Shown here: positions 26,452 through 33,789 of the stretch, in pieces
Position numbering within the stretch: position 1 is the first letter of the stretch
How the letters are laid out: each line of letters begins with the position of its first letter
Origin: an uncultured Bacteroidota bacterium
GTDB lineage: Bacteria; Bacteroidota; Bacteroidia; Chitinophagales; Saprospiraceae
Reading direction: 5' to 3'
Length of the DNA stretch: 64,000 nt
Assembly: GCA_937861115.1 (NCBI GenBank)
Contig: CALMBD010000083.1
Location: 1-64,000, forward strand
Notes under the pieces: generated by a model
Seen by the model: only the letters and a program-made list of their open reading frames with translations
Databases searched by the model: none
What the model was told of the DNA's origin: nothing
Program-made: the position numbers and the translations under genes

Positions 26452-28512
26452 ATGAAGTCAGTCTCAATCCTGCCCACCCTAATCTTTCTCCTGCTTACCG
26501 CCACCCTCTCCGGTCAGTCGCTCCGATCGTACGAACGTGCCGGCGACGATGCTTTCAAGAAAAAAGACTATTCCGCTGCCGTACAGCATTACGCTACCGT
26601 ATTGAAGCGCGACAACGACAACTTTTCCGTCCTCTGGAAGTACGGCGAATGTGCCCGTTTGTTTTTTGCATACGGCGAGGCGGAAAAGTCCTACCTCAAA
26701 ATTGCCGCTTCCAAACGACATGCAAAGGATTTTCCGCTGCTCCGCTACCGCATGGGGGAGGTAAAAAAAGGCATGGGCGATTATGAGGCCGCAGCAGTTC
26801 TGTTCGAGCAGTTTATTGCTGAAAACCCGGAAGCGGAAGCTACTTACCTTGACCGGGCACGGGCAGAAGTAACGGCATGTCGTGCCGCCAGGACCATCAC
26901 CACCGACAGCAAACAGGTGGAAGTGAAAAATCTGGGTAAGGCCATCAACAGCGTATACAGCGATTTTGCGCCGGTGGTGGTAGGCGACACCCTGTTTTTT
27001 TCTTCCTACCGGTTTGACAAGAAAAACGACCGGAAAAAACCGAAGTCAAAACTGACCAAGGTGATGATTTCGTCGCGTGGCGGGCGGGCGCGCGAACCCG
27101 GGCGCGGTTTTCCGACAACAGACACGGCGCATATTGCCCATACGGCGTTTTCACCCGATGGCCACTATGTGTTTTTCAGCGTGTGCAAAAATGTAAATGC
27201 ATACGATATACGCTGCGAAATGTGGCTTACCATTGTAGACCGGCGCAACCGCTGGCTGCCGCCGGTACGTCTGCCGGAGCCGATCAACATGCCCGGATAC
27301 ACCACAACACAACCCTTTGTGGGCTATGATCCCTATTTTGAGGGGCCGGTGCTGTGGTTCGCCTCCGACCGGCCGGGAGGCAAGGGCAAACTTGACCTTT
27401 GGTACGTGCCCCTCGATACCGTTTTCTTCTGCCCCTGCGCGCTACCCCTGCCCGGGAAGAAGATTACCAAAATACCGGGGTTCAAACAACCCGTCAATGC
27501 CGAATCGCTGAATACATCTGAGAACGAAGGCATGCCCTTTTTCCATCCGACCGCACGCAAACTGTTTTTTAGCTCGGATGGCTGGCCCGGTTTGGGCGGT
27601 TACGATATATTTTCCGCTGCAAAAGACGGCCTGACGGCATTCCGGCAACCCGAGAATGCGGGTAAAGGGCTGAACAGCAGTTACAACGACGTCTATTTTT
27701 TCCTGAAGCCCGACGGCCAGAACGGCTACCTCAGCAGCAACAGGCCGGGCTCCATGTATCTCGACGAAGCGAACAAGGCATGCTGCAACGACTTGTACTC
27801 GTTCCATCTGCCGGAGCCTGTGAAGCCTGCCGAGCCGGAAAAGGGGGACACGATACCTGTTATTCAGACGAAGAGTCCGCCTCCGGTTCCGGTAACAGAG
27901 CCGATACTGCCGGCGGCAGAGCCACCCAAACTACGCGACTTTGTCGGGCTGCCGCTTTATTTTGACAACGATGAGCCGGATAAACGCACCCGCCGAACCG
28001 TCACCCGAAAAAGTTACGACGAAACAGTGCAGGCCTATCTGGAACGGCAGCGTGAGTACCGCGACCAGTTTTCTTTCGGTTTGTCGGGACAGTCGGCCGA
28101 TCAGGCAGAAGCCCTGATCGATGATTTTTTTGAGAACGAGGTACGACGCGGCTACGACCGGCTCGGCCAGCTGTGCGACCTGTTGCTCAGCCGCCTCCAG
28201 AATGGCGAAACCATTGAGGTGCTGATCAAGGGATTTACCAGTCCGCGTGCCCAGAGCGACTACAACCTCAATTTAGGGAAACGCCGGATCAGCAGCGTTA
28301 AAAACCAGTTTGCGGTCTATGCTGATGGAGCACTTCAGCAATATCTGGCATCAGGACACCTGAAAATAACCGAAACGAGTTTTGGCGAAACCACGGCCCG
28401 CAGTGGAATCAGCGATAACCTTTACGACGAACGCAACTCCGTTTATCACCCGGATGCAGCGCGCGAACGCCGTGTGGAAATCGTTGAATTCCGGGAAGGC
28501 GAGCAGAAATAA
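26452..28512 (+). CDS. PorE-like exported protein: TPR, PD40 propeller, OmpA-like domain
   Basis: 686 aa. The signal peptide (MKSVSILPTLIFLLLTATLSG) is followed by tetratricopeptide helices (about 25-140; DAFKKKDYSAAVQHYATVLK and following). A PD40/WD40-like propeller runs about 160-470 (FAPVVVGDTLFFSSYRFDKK; GMPFFHPTARKLFFSSDGWP with GLGGYDIF; NGYLSSNRPG). A proline-rich linker precedes a C-terminal OmpA-like domain from about 540 (LIKGFTSPRAQSDYNLNLGK, RRISSVKNQF, ARERRVEI). This architecture is that of PorE and its relatives, outer-membrane lipoproteins or periplasmic proteins that bind peptidoglycan next to PorP/SprF. No lipobox cysteine is evident here. It follows the porP-like gene by 128 bases and probably works with it. 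Confidence 0.85.
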   Translation: MKSVSILPTLIFLLLTATLSGQSLRSYERAGDDAFKKKDYSAAVQHYATVLKRDNDNFSVLWKYGECARLFFAYGEAEKSYLKIAASKRHAKDFPLLRYRMGEVKKGMGDYEAAAVLFEQFIAENPEAEATYLDRARAEVTACRAARTITTDSKQVEVKNLGKAINSVYSDFAPVVVGDTLFFSSYRFDKKNDRKKPKSKLTKVMISSRGGRAREPGRGFPTTDTAHIAHTAFSPDGHYVFFSVCKNVNAYDIRCEMWLTIVDRRNRWLPPVRLPEPINMPGYTTTQPFVGYDPYFEGPVLWFASDRPGGKGKLDLWYVPLDTVFFCPCALPLPGKKITKIPGFKQPVNAESLNTSENEGMPFFHPTARKLFFSSDGWPGLGGYDIFSAAKDGLTAFRQPENAGKGLNSSYNDVYFFLKPDGQNGYLSSNRPGSMYLDEANKACCNDLYSFHLPEPVKPAEPEKGDTIPVIQTKSPPPVPVTEPILPAAEPPKLRDFVGLPLYFDNDEPDKRTRRTVTRKSYDETVQAYLERQREYRDQFSFGLSGQSADQAEALIDDFFENEVRRGYDRLGQLCDLLLSRLQNGETIEVLIKGFTSPRAQSDYNLNLGKRRISSVKNQFAVYADGALQQYLASGHLKITETSFGETTARSGISDNLYDERNSVYHPDAARERRVEIVEFREGEQK

Positions 28513-28566
28513 AGACACCTTATGAGCCCCCCATCTTTCCTGCATAAAAAGAAGAGGCAAAAATTA

Positions 28567-28599
28567 TTTGCCTTTTCAAAACCCATTCGTTTAAATTTG
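28567..28599 (+). promoter_or_regulatory. Promoter with -33 TTTG and -7 TAAATTTG
   Basis: TTTG at 28567-28570 is followed after 21 bases by TAAATTTG at 28592-28599, an exact Bacteroidota promoter layout. The predicted start near 28605 serves the acidic protein downstream. Confidence 0.65.
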
Positions 28600-28618
28600 C
28601 CGCAATCGAAAAAGGTGC

Positions 28619-29068
28619 GTGCTGTGTTACGCTGAATTTTTAAAACCAAATTCCACCAAGGCCTTGACTAAAAAACGCGTTGTCAAAGACTACGAGGCAC
28701 TCCCGGAAGATATTGTCCGCCTCGTAAAGATCAAGTACCCCACCGGGTACGCTGAACATCTTCTTTCGTATACCGATAAGGAAGGGAAAAAAGTATCTGC
28801 TCTGCCATTTGAAACAGATGACACTTATTATTTGATCCGAATGACTATTCTCGAAGCCAAGCGCATCGTGAAGGAAGATGAAGATTTTGATGATGATGGT
28901 GTGCTGCGCGAAGATTTCGCCGATGTGGAAGTGGACGATGAGTTTGATGGCGAAGGGGAGGACGACGATGAAATAGATGACGGCATCTCCGAAGAGGACG
29001 ATCACATCATCGTTACCCGCCGCCGCGACGACGAGGAGGAAGATATTCCCGACGATACGGAATATTGA
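28619..29068 (+). CDS. Conserved acidic protein of unknown function (non-ATG start)
   Basis: The core reads LTKKRVVKDYEALPEDIVRL followed by KYPTGYAEHLLSYTDKEGKK, VSALPFETDDTYYLIRM and ILEAKRIV. I recognise this as a conserved small protein of Bacteroidota with no assigned function. The C-terminal third is extremely acidic and disordered-looking (long runs of Asp and Glu). There is no in-frame ATG. The outer start is GTG at 28619 (149 aa). Homology suggests the TTG at 28664 (134 aa, beginning LTKKRVV) is the real one. A good promoter lies just upstream and a strong terminator follows, so it is transcribed alone. Acidic tails of this kind suggest binding to basic proteins or RNA-associated factors, which is only inference. 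Confidence 0.8.
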   Translation: MLCYAEFLKPNSTKALTKKRVVKDYEALPEDIVRLVKIKYPTGYAEHLLSYTDKEGKKVSALPFETDDTYYLIRMTILEAKRIVKEDEDFDDDGVLREDFADVEVDDEFDGEGEDDDEIDDGISEEDDHIIVTRRRDDEEEDIPDDTEY

Positions 29069-29112
29069 AGACTATACTTCATTGCCGCACATCTTGTGCG
29101 GTATGATCGTGA

Positions 29113-29150
29113 AGGGCCCGAAGCAATTGCACGCTTCGGGCCCTTTTTTT
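29113..29150 (+). terminator. Rho-independent terminator after the acidic-protein gene
   Basis: A 12-bp perfect stem (AGGGCCCGAAGC with GCTTCGGGCCCT), an 8-base loop and a run of seven or more T. Confidence 0.9.
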
Positions 29151-29268
29151 GTTGTCGCATACCGACTGTTCCATTTTTTTACATCTTTGCCTCAGACAAA
29201 CAGGAATATAATTTTTACATGCGATTAAACTACAGGCAAATCTTCTAAAAATTACACACCATTCGATT

Positions 29269-30609
29269 ATGAGCCAATCTTCTACGGGCAGCGCCCCGGC
29301 CCTCTGGGAAAAACCGGTACTTACTTTTGCACAAATCTGGAATATGAGTTTCGGGTTTCTAGGTATACAGGTAGGGTGGGGTATGCAAATGGGCAATATG
29401 AGCGCCATTTATGAGTACCTGGGCGCAAAACCTGAAGAAATACCCTTGTTGTGGCTGGCAGCCCCGCTTACCGGATTTATCATCCAGCCTATTATCGGAT
29501 ACATGAGCGATCGCACCTGGGGAAAGTGGGGCAGGCGGAAACCCTATTTCACGGTGGGGGCTATACTCGCGACACTGGCGCTTCTGGCTATGCCGCATTC
29601 TTCCGAGTTGTGGATGGCGGCCGGACTGCTCTGGATACTCGATGCCTCGATCAATATCAGCATGGAACCATTTCGAGCCTTTGTCGGCGACCTGTTGCCC
29701 GAGTCCCAGATCAATAAAGGGTATACCATGCAAAGCATGTTTATCGGGATAGGCAATGTCATTGCGGCTGCTTTACCCTGGTTATTGCTCAATGTATTCG
29801 GCATGTCGTCGAAAGTAGAGCCCGGCCAGCCGGTCCCGACCTTCCTCATTGTGGTGTTTACAACCGGGGCCTTGTGCTATTTCTTTGCGGTGATGTACAC
29901 CGTCCGTACTACCCGGGAATACCCGCCTACCGACCTGGCAGCCTTCGAGAAGATGAAAGCCGATACATCGGGATTCCTGCACGGGTTCCAGGAGGTGTTT
30001 TCCAATATTTTTAAAATGCCGGCGGTGATGCGGCAGGTTGCGCTGGTCAACTTTTTTACCTGGCCTGGCCTGTTCCTGATGTGGTTTTATTTCACTCCGG
30101 CAGTTGCCCGCGACATTCTGGGCGCTCCCGACACCAACTCGCCGTTGTACGCGGAGGGCGTGAGTTGGGGCAATATTTGCTTCGGATTTTACTCGCTGGT
30201 CTGCTTCGGGTTTTCTTTCCTGTTGCCGCAAATTGCCGACCGCTTCGGCCGGAAATACACACATGCCGCATGTCTGATCGCCGGCGCACTCGGTTTGCTT
30301 TTTGTCGGTTTTGCTCCCGACAAGTACTGGTTGCTGCTATCCATGCTGGGTGTCGGGATTGCCTGGGCAAGCATTCTTTCAATGCCATACGCCATGTTGG
30401 CCTCCTCGCTGCCGCAGCACAAACTGGGCGTTTTTATGGGTATCTTCAACTTCTTTATCGTATTGCCGGAGATTATCGCGACGCTCGGTTTTGGCTGGAT
30501 CATGGAACACGTGCTCGATAACAACCGCATCGCAGCAGTAATGACCGGCGGCGGCCTGTTGGTGCTGGCTGCGCTGCTTTGCTTCCGCATCCGGGAAAAA
30601 CAGGCATAA
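29269..30609 (+). CDS. SLC45/GPH-like sugar:cation symporter (MFS)
   Basis: A 446-aa protein with 12 predicted membrane helices. The motif [18 protein letters not shown] after helix 2-3 is typical of the glycoside-pentoside-hexuronide/SLC45 branch, whose members take up disaccharides such as maltose or sucrose with protons. It opens with [20 protein letters not shown], and [11 protein letters not shown] matches the helix 4-5 loop of the same branch. Position supports the substrate: a GH13 surface amylase gene lies 450 bases downstream on the same strand, as in maltose-type utilisation loci. CATCTTTG at 29182-29189 is one base off the -7 consensus and is a possible promoter. No SusC/SusD pair is in this window. 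Confidence 0.88.
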   Translation: MSQSSTGSAPALWEKPVLTFAQIWNMSFGFLGIQVGWGMQMGNMSAIYEYLGAKPEEIPLLWLAAPLTGFIIQPIIGYMSDRTWGKWGRRKPYFTVGAILATLALLAMPHSSELWMAAGLLWILDASINISMEPFRAFVGDLLPESQINKGYTMQSMFIGIGNVIAAALPWLLLNVFGMSSKVEPGQPVPTFLIVVFTTGALCYFFAVMYTVRTTREYPPTDLAAFEKMKADTSGFLHGFQEVFSNIFKMPAVMRQVALVNFFTWPGLFLMWFYFTPAVARDILGAPDTNSPLYAEGVSWGNICFGFYSLVCFGFSFLLPQIADRFGRKYTHAACLIAGALGLLFVGFAPDKYWLLLSMLGVGIAWASILSMPYAMLASSLPQHKLGVFMGIFNFFIVLPEIIATLGFGWIMEHVLDNNRIAAVMTGGGLLVLAALLCFRIREKQA

Positions 30610-30631
30610 CCGGGGCGGTTATACCATTTCA

Positions 30632-30666
30632 TTCCCGATATGCCATCCACGGCTGCGTATCGGGAA
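30632..30666. repeat. Stem-loop downstream of the sugar transporter
   Basis: TTCCCGATA (30632-30640) pairs with TATCGGGAA (30658-30666) around a 17-base loop. There is no T-run, so it is a weak terminator at best; it could stabilise the transporter mRNA 3' end. Confidence 0.4.
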
Positions 30667-30699
30667 CCAAAGTGATTGTTTCACCTAAAATTATGCAAT

Positions 30700-30957
30700 A
30701 TGGATTTATCTACCCTCCTCATCATCCTGGCCATTGGGGCCGTCTCAGGCTGGCTCGCCGGCTTTATCCGTCAGGGATATGGATTTGGCCTGCTCGGTAA
30801 CATCGTCATCGGTATCCTGGGCAGTTTTATCGGAAGCTGGGTATTCGGTGAACTGGGACTTTCCCTGGGCGCCGGCCTGATTGGTACCGTTGCCCGGTCG
30901 GTCATCGGTGCGCTGATCCTGTTGTTCCTGATCGGATTGGTGCGAAAAGCGAAATAG
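30700..30957 (+). CDS. GlsB/YeaQ/YmgE-type small membrane protein
   Basis: An 85-aa protein made almost entirely of three hydrophobic helices with glycine-rich turns (STLLIILAIGAVSGWLAGFI; GLLGNIVIGILGSFIGSWVF; SVIGALILLFLIGLVRKAK). This is the GlsB/YeaQ/YmgE transglycosylase-associated family, inner-membrane proteins induced by stress in several bacteria; the biochemical role is unclear. ATG at 30700 is chosen over a TTG at 30676 because the family begins right at the first helix. It is followed by a strong terminator. Confidence 0.88.
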   Translation: MDLSTLLIILAIGAVSGWLAGFIRQGYGFGLLGNIVIGILGSFIGSWVFGELGLSLGAGLIGTVARSVIGALILLFLIGLVRKAK

Positions 30958-30973
30958 TATCGCTGCTTTTTTT

Positions 30974-31014
30974 GAACTTTCCGGGCGCGACCATGCCCGG
31001 AAAGTTCGTTTTTT
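30974..31014 (+). terminator. Rho-independent terminator after the GlsB-type gene
   Basis: A perfect 13-bp stem (GAACTTTCCGGGC with GCCCGGAAAGTTC), an 8-base loop and a T-run at 31009-31014. It separates the transporter/GlsB unit from the amylase gene. Confidence 0.9.
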
Positions 31015-31059
31015 GCGGGAAATGGATTCCTTAATGCCGGGCCAAGTCAGTTATTCATC

Positions 31060-32967
31060 ATGAGACATCCATATCTGCCGCTTTATTTGATTCTGCTCGC
31101 CGTAACCGGTTTGTCCTGCAAAAATTTTATCGGCAACCCGCACCGGGTCGCTCAGGCCACAAGGGTATCTCCTGCCCAATACGGCGCTTTGCGTGTCGAG
31201 CCCGCCAACTGGTGGACCGGAATGAAGCACAACCAGGTGGAAATACTTTTTCACCGGGAAGGACTTGCTTCATTCGACGTTCGACTGGGTAAGGCAAAAG
31301 GAATAAAACTGCTCAAGACCGAACGGACAGACAGCCCGAATTACCTTTTCGTCACCCTTCAAATTGCGTCCAAAGCACCTGCCCAGCGGGTGCCGCTGCT
31401 CTTTTCCAAGGATGGTTTTGTCCTGACCTGCGAATTTCCAGTGCTGAACAGGCGTCAGAGCGCCAAAGCGCAGGGCATCACAAGCCGCGATGCCGTTTAC
31501 CTTGTTTTTCCCGATCGCTTCGCCAACGGCGACACCACCAACGACCGCATATCCGGGATGCTGGAGGGGGCAGACCGAAAGGTGCCGGATGGCCGTCATG
31601 GCGGCGATCTGAAAGGAATTGCCGACCACCTGGATTATATCAGCGACCTGGGGTTTTCAGCCATTTGGCTAAACCCCGAACTGGAAAATGATCAGGCCGA
31701 GGGCTCCTACCACGGCTACGCCGTTACGGACCACTACCGCGTCGACAGGCGTTTGGGCACGAACGAGGAACTGCGCAGTCTGATCAGTGAATGCCATAAA
31801 CGGGGGATCAAGGTGATTCGCGACGTGGTGCTCAACCACATCGGCGACAACCATTACTGGATGAAAGACCTGCCTGCCAGGGACTGGCTTAACCAATGGC
31901 CGGAGTTTACGCGAACCACTTACCGGGCGCCCACGCTGGTCGATCCCTACGCTTCCGGGTATGACCGGAGGCGGTTCCAGGACGGCTGGTTCGACAGGCG
32001 TATGCCCGACCTCAACCAACGCAACCCGCATGTCGCCAATTACCTGATCCAGCAGGCCATTTGGTGGGTGGAATACGCCGGTTTCGACGACTTTCGCATC
32101 GATACCTACACCTACTCCGATCAGGCGTTTTGCAGCAAGTGGTGCCGGGCGTTGCGCGATGAATACCCCGATCTGGGAATGGTCGGCGAAATTTGGGAAA
32201 ACGGCGTGGTCATGCAGGGCTTTTTTGCCGACAATCAGCCCATGCAGCGCGCGGGTTTCGATTCCAATTTGCCGGGCGTTGTCGACTTTCAACTGTGTTT
32301 TGCGATACGCGAAGCCCTCACCCGTGAACAGGGCTGGACAGAAGGCATTTCGCGGGTGTATTATACCCTGGCCAAGGATTTTTTCTACCAGGATCCCTAC
32401 CGGAACCTGGTGATGCTCGATAACCACGATATGACCCGTTTTTATACGCACATCGGCGAAGACCTGGATAAATACAAAAGCGGCATTGCCTTTCTGCTCA
32501 CGACACGCGGCATCCCGCAGGTGTACTACGCTACTGAAATACTGGCTACGGGGCTCGAACACCCCTCTCACGGCAATATCCGGAAGGATTTCCCGGGCGG
32601 ATGGCCCGGCGATACCCTGGATAAATTCACGGCATCAGGCAGAACGCCAATTGAAAATGAGGCTTTCCAGTACCTGCGCACCCTGCTGCATTACCGCAAT
32701 GCCACACCCGCACTGCAAACCGGCAAACTCATGCAATTTGTACCGGAAGATGGTTTGTATGTGTACTTTCGCTACGACCAGGCCAAAACGGTCATGATCG
32801 CCATCAACACCTCCGGCCACCCTGTACAAATGGACATGCGTCGTTTTGAGGAACGGACGCAGGGTTTTCACAAGGCGGTGGATGTGGTAAGCGGGAAGGA
32901 ATGGCCCGATCTCAATGTCGTTTCAATAGAAAAAAATGGAACATTGGTCTTGGAACTTGTTCCTTGA
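31060..32967 (+). CDS. SusA-like GH13 lipoprotein (neopullulanase/cyclomaltodextrinase type)
   Basis: 635 aa. A lipoprotein signal ends at Cys20 (VTGLSC), so it is tethered to a membrane. Residues about 30-130 form an N-terminal immunoglobulin-like domain found in cyclomaltodextrinases and neopullulanases. The barrel follows: AVYLVFPDRFANGD, GGDLKGIADHLDYISDLGFS, DVVLNHIG, then catalytic Asp348 (DDFRIDTY), Glu377 (MVGEIWENG) and Asp457 (MLDNHDMTR). All three catalytic residues are present. It should cleave alpha-1,4 (perhaps alpha-1,6) links in starch-like oligosaccharides, feeding the SLC45-like porter encoded upstream. The assignment to the SusA-like group rests on domain order and lipid anchor. 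Confidence 0.92.
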   Translation: MRHPYLPLYLILLAVTGLSCKNFIGNPHRVAQATRVSPAQYGALRVEPANWWTGMKHNQVEILFHREGLASFDVRLGKAKGIKLLKTERTDSPNYLFVTLQIASKAPAQRVPLLFSKDGFVLTCEFPVLNRRQSAKAQGITSRDAVYLVFPDRFANGDTTNDRISGMLEGADRKVPDGRHGGDLKGIADHLDYISDLGFSAIWLNPELENDQAEGSYHGYAVTDHYRVDRRLGTNEELRSLISECHKRGIKVIRDVVLNHIGDNHYWMKDLPARDWLNQWPEFTRTTYRAPTLVDPYASGYDRRRFQDGWFDRRMPDLNQRNPHVANYLIQQAIWWVEYAGFDDFRIDTYTYSDQAFCSKWCRALRDEYPDLGMVGEIWENGVVMQGFFADNQPMQRAGFDSNLPGVVDFQLCFAIREALTREQGWTEGISRVYYTLAKDFFYQDPYRNLVMLDNHDMTRFYTHIGEDLDKYKSGIAFLLTTRGIPQVYYATEILATGLEHPSHGNIRKDFPGGWPGDTLDKFTASGRTPIENEAFQYLRTLLHYRNATPALQTGKLMQFVPEDGLYVYFRYDQAKTVMIAINTSGHPVQMDMRRFEERTQGFHKAVDVVSGKEWPDLNVVSIEKNGTLVLELVP

Positions 32968-33008
32968 TTCCCGCTCTGTAAATTTCCGCACTATCAGAAC
33001 TTCAAATT

Positions 33009-33785
33009 ATGAGCAACACTTCTTTCTCTGCGTACCTCCTGGTAATCGGCACTATGCTTTTAACAACTACCAGCCTTACCGGTCAGGTCGGGGTCGGCGC
33101 AAAGGCGCCTGAAGGGGCGACCCAGCTGTTTGACGGCACCCGCAAGATGCTCGATGAGCAATGGACATATTGGGACGGGCCGCGGCTTGCCGCGACCTTG
33201 CCTGTCAAGTGGCAGATCGTCGACGATCCGCTCGACAAGGGCACGGTGGTCAATTGCAACGACCCGTCATCTGCCGGGGGCAAATACGGCGCGGCGGATA
33301 TTGTAACCAAAAAAAAATACCGGGATTTCAGGCTCCATGTCGAGTTTCTGGTAGCCAATAAAGGCGGCAACAGCGGCGTATACCTCCAGAACCGCTACGA
33401 GATTCAGGTACTCGACGGCGATTCTACCGTGCATGGCATGGCGGCTGTGATCAATGAGGCCGCCGCGCCGTATCACGCCTATCACGGCGTCATGCGATGG
33501 AATGCCTACGATATCATGTTTAGAGCAGCGCGTTTTGAGGCGGGTGTACTTACCGAAAAGCCTATGCTTTCCATGTACTTCAACGGCGAGAAGATATACG
33601 TCAACCAACCCATCAGCCAGGTATGGGGCGGACCCAATTCCGGTATCGACGGCGGCAATGACGGTGGAAAAGGCATCACCGATACCCCGGGCGGGATAAA
33701 GTTGCAGGCCGAAGGCCATGATGTGCTCTATCGGAATATCTGGATACAGGAAATGGATTTTCCGCAACCCGACACTAATTTCTGA
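33009..33785 (+). CDS. DUF1080 (3-keto-disaccharide hydrolase-type) secreted protein
   Basis: 258 aa with a signal peptide (MSNTSFSAYLLVIGTMLLTT, cleaved after about residue 25). The body is the jelly-roll DUF1080 fold: ATQLFDGTRKML at the start, WQIVDDPL, DFRLHVEFLVANKGGNSGVY, then LQNRYEIQVLD and GGIKLQAEGHDVLYRNIWI. The family is known for lectin-like and 3-keto-disaccharide hydrolase activity on sugars. It follows the amylase gene by 41 bases on the same strand, so the two are probably one transcript. It converges with the TIR-TPR-SDR gene four bases away. Confidence 0.9.
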   Translation: MSNTSFSAYLLVIGTMLLTTTSLTGQVGVGAKAPEGATQLFDGTRKMLDEQWTYWDGPRLAATLPVKWQIVDDPLDKGTVVNCNDPSSAGGKYGAADIVTKKKYRDFRLHVEFLVANKGGNSGVYLQNRYEIQVLDGDSTVHGMAAVINEAAAPYHAYHGVMRWNAYDIMFRAARFEAGVLTEKPMLSMYFNGEKIYVNQPISQVWGGPNSGIDGGNDGGKGITDTPGGIKLQAEGHDVLYRNIWIQEMDFPQPDTNF

Positions 33786-33789
33786 CCGC

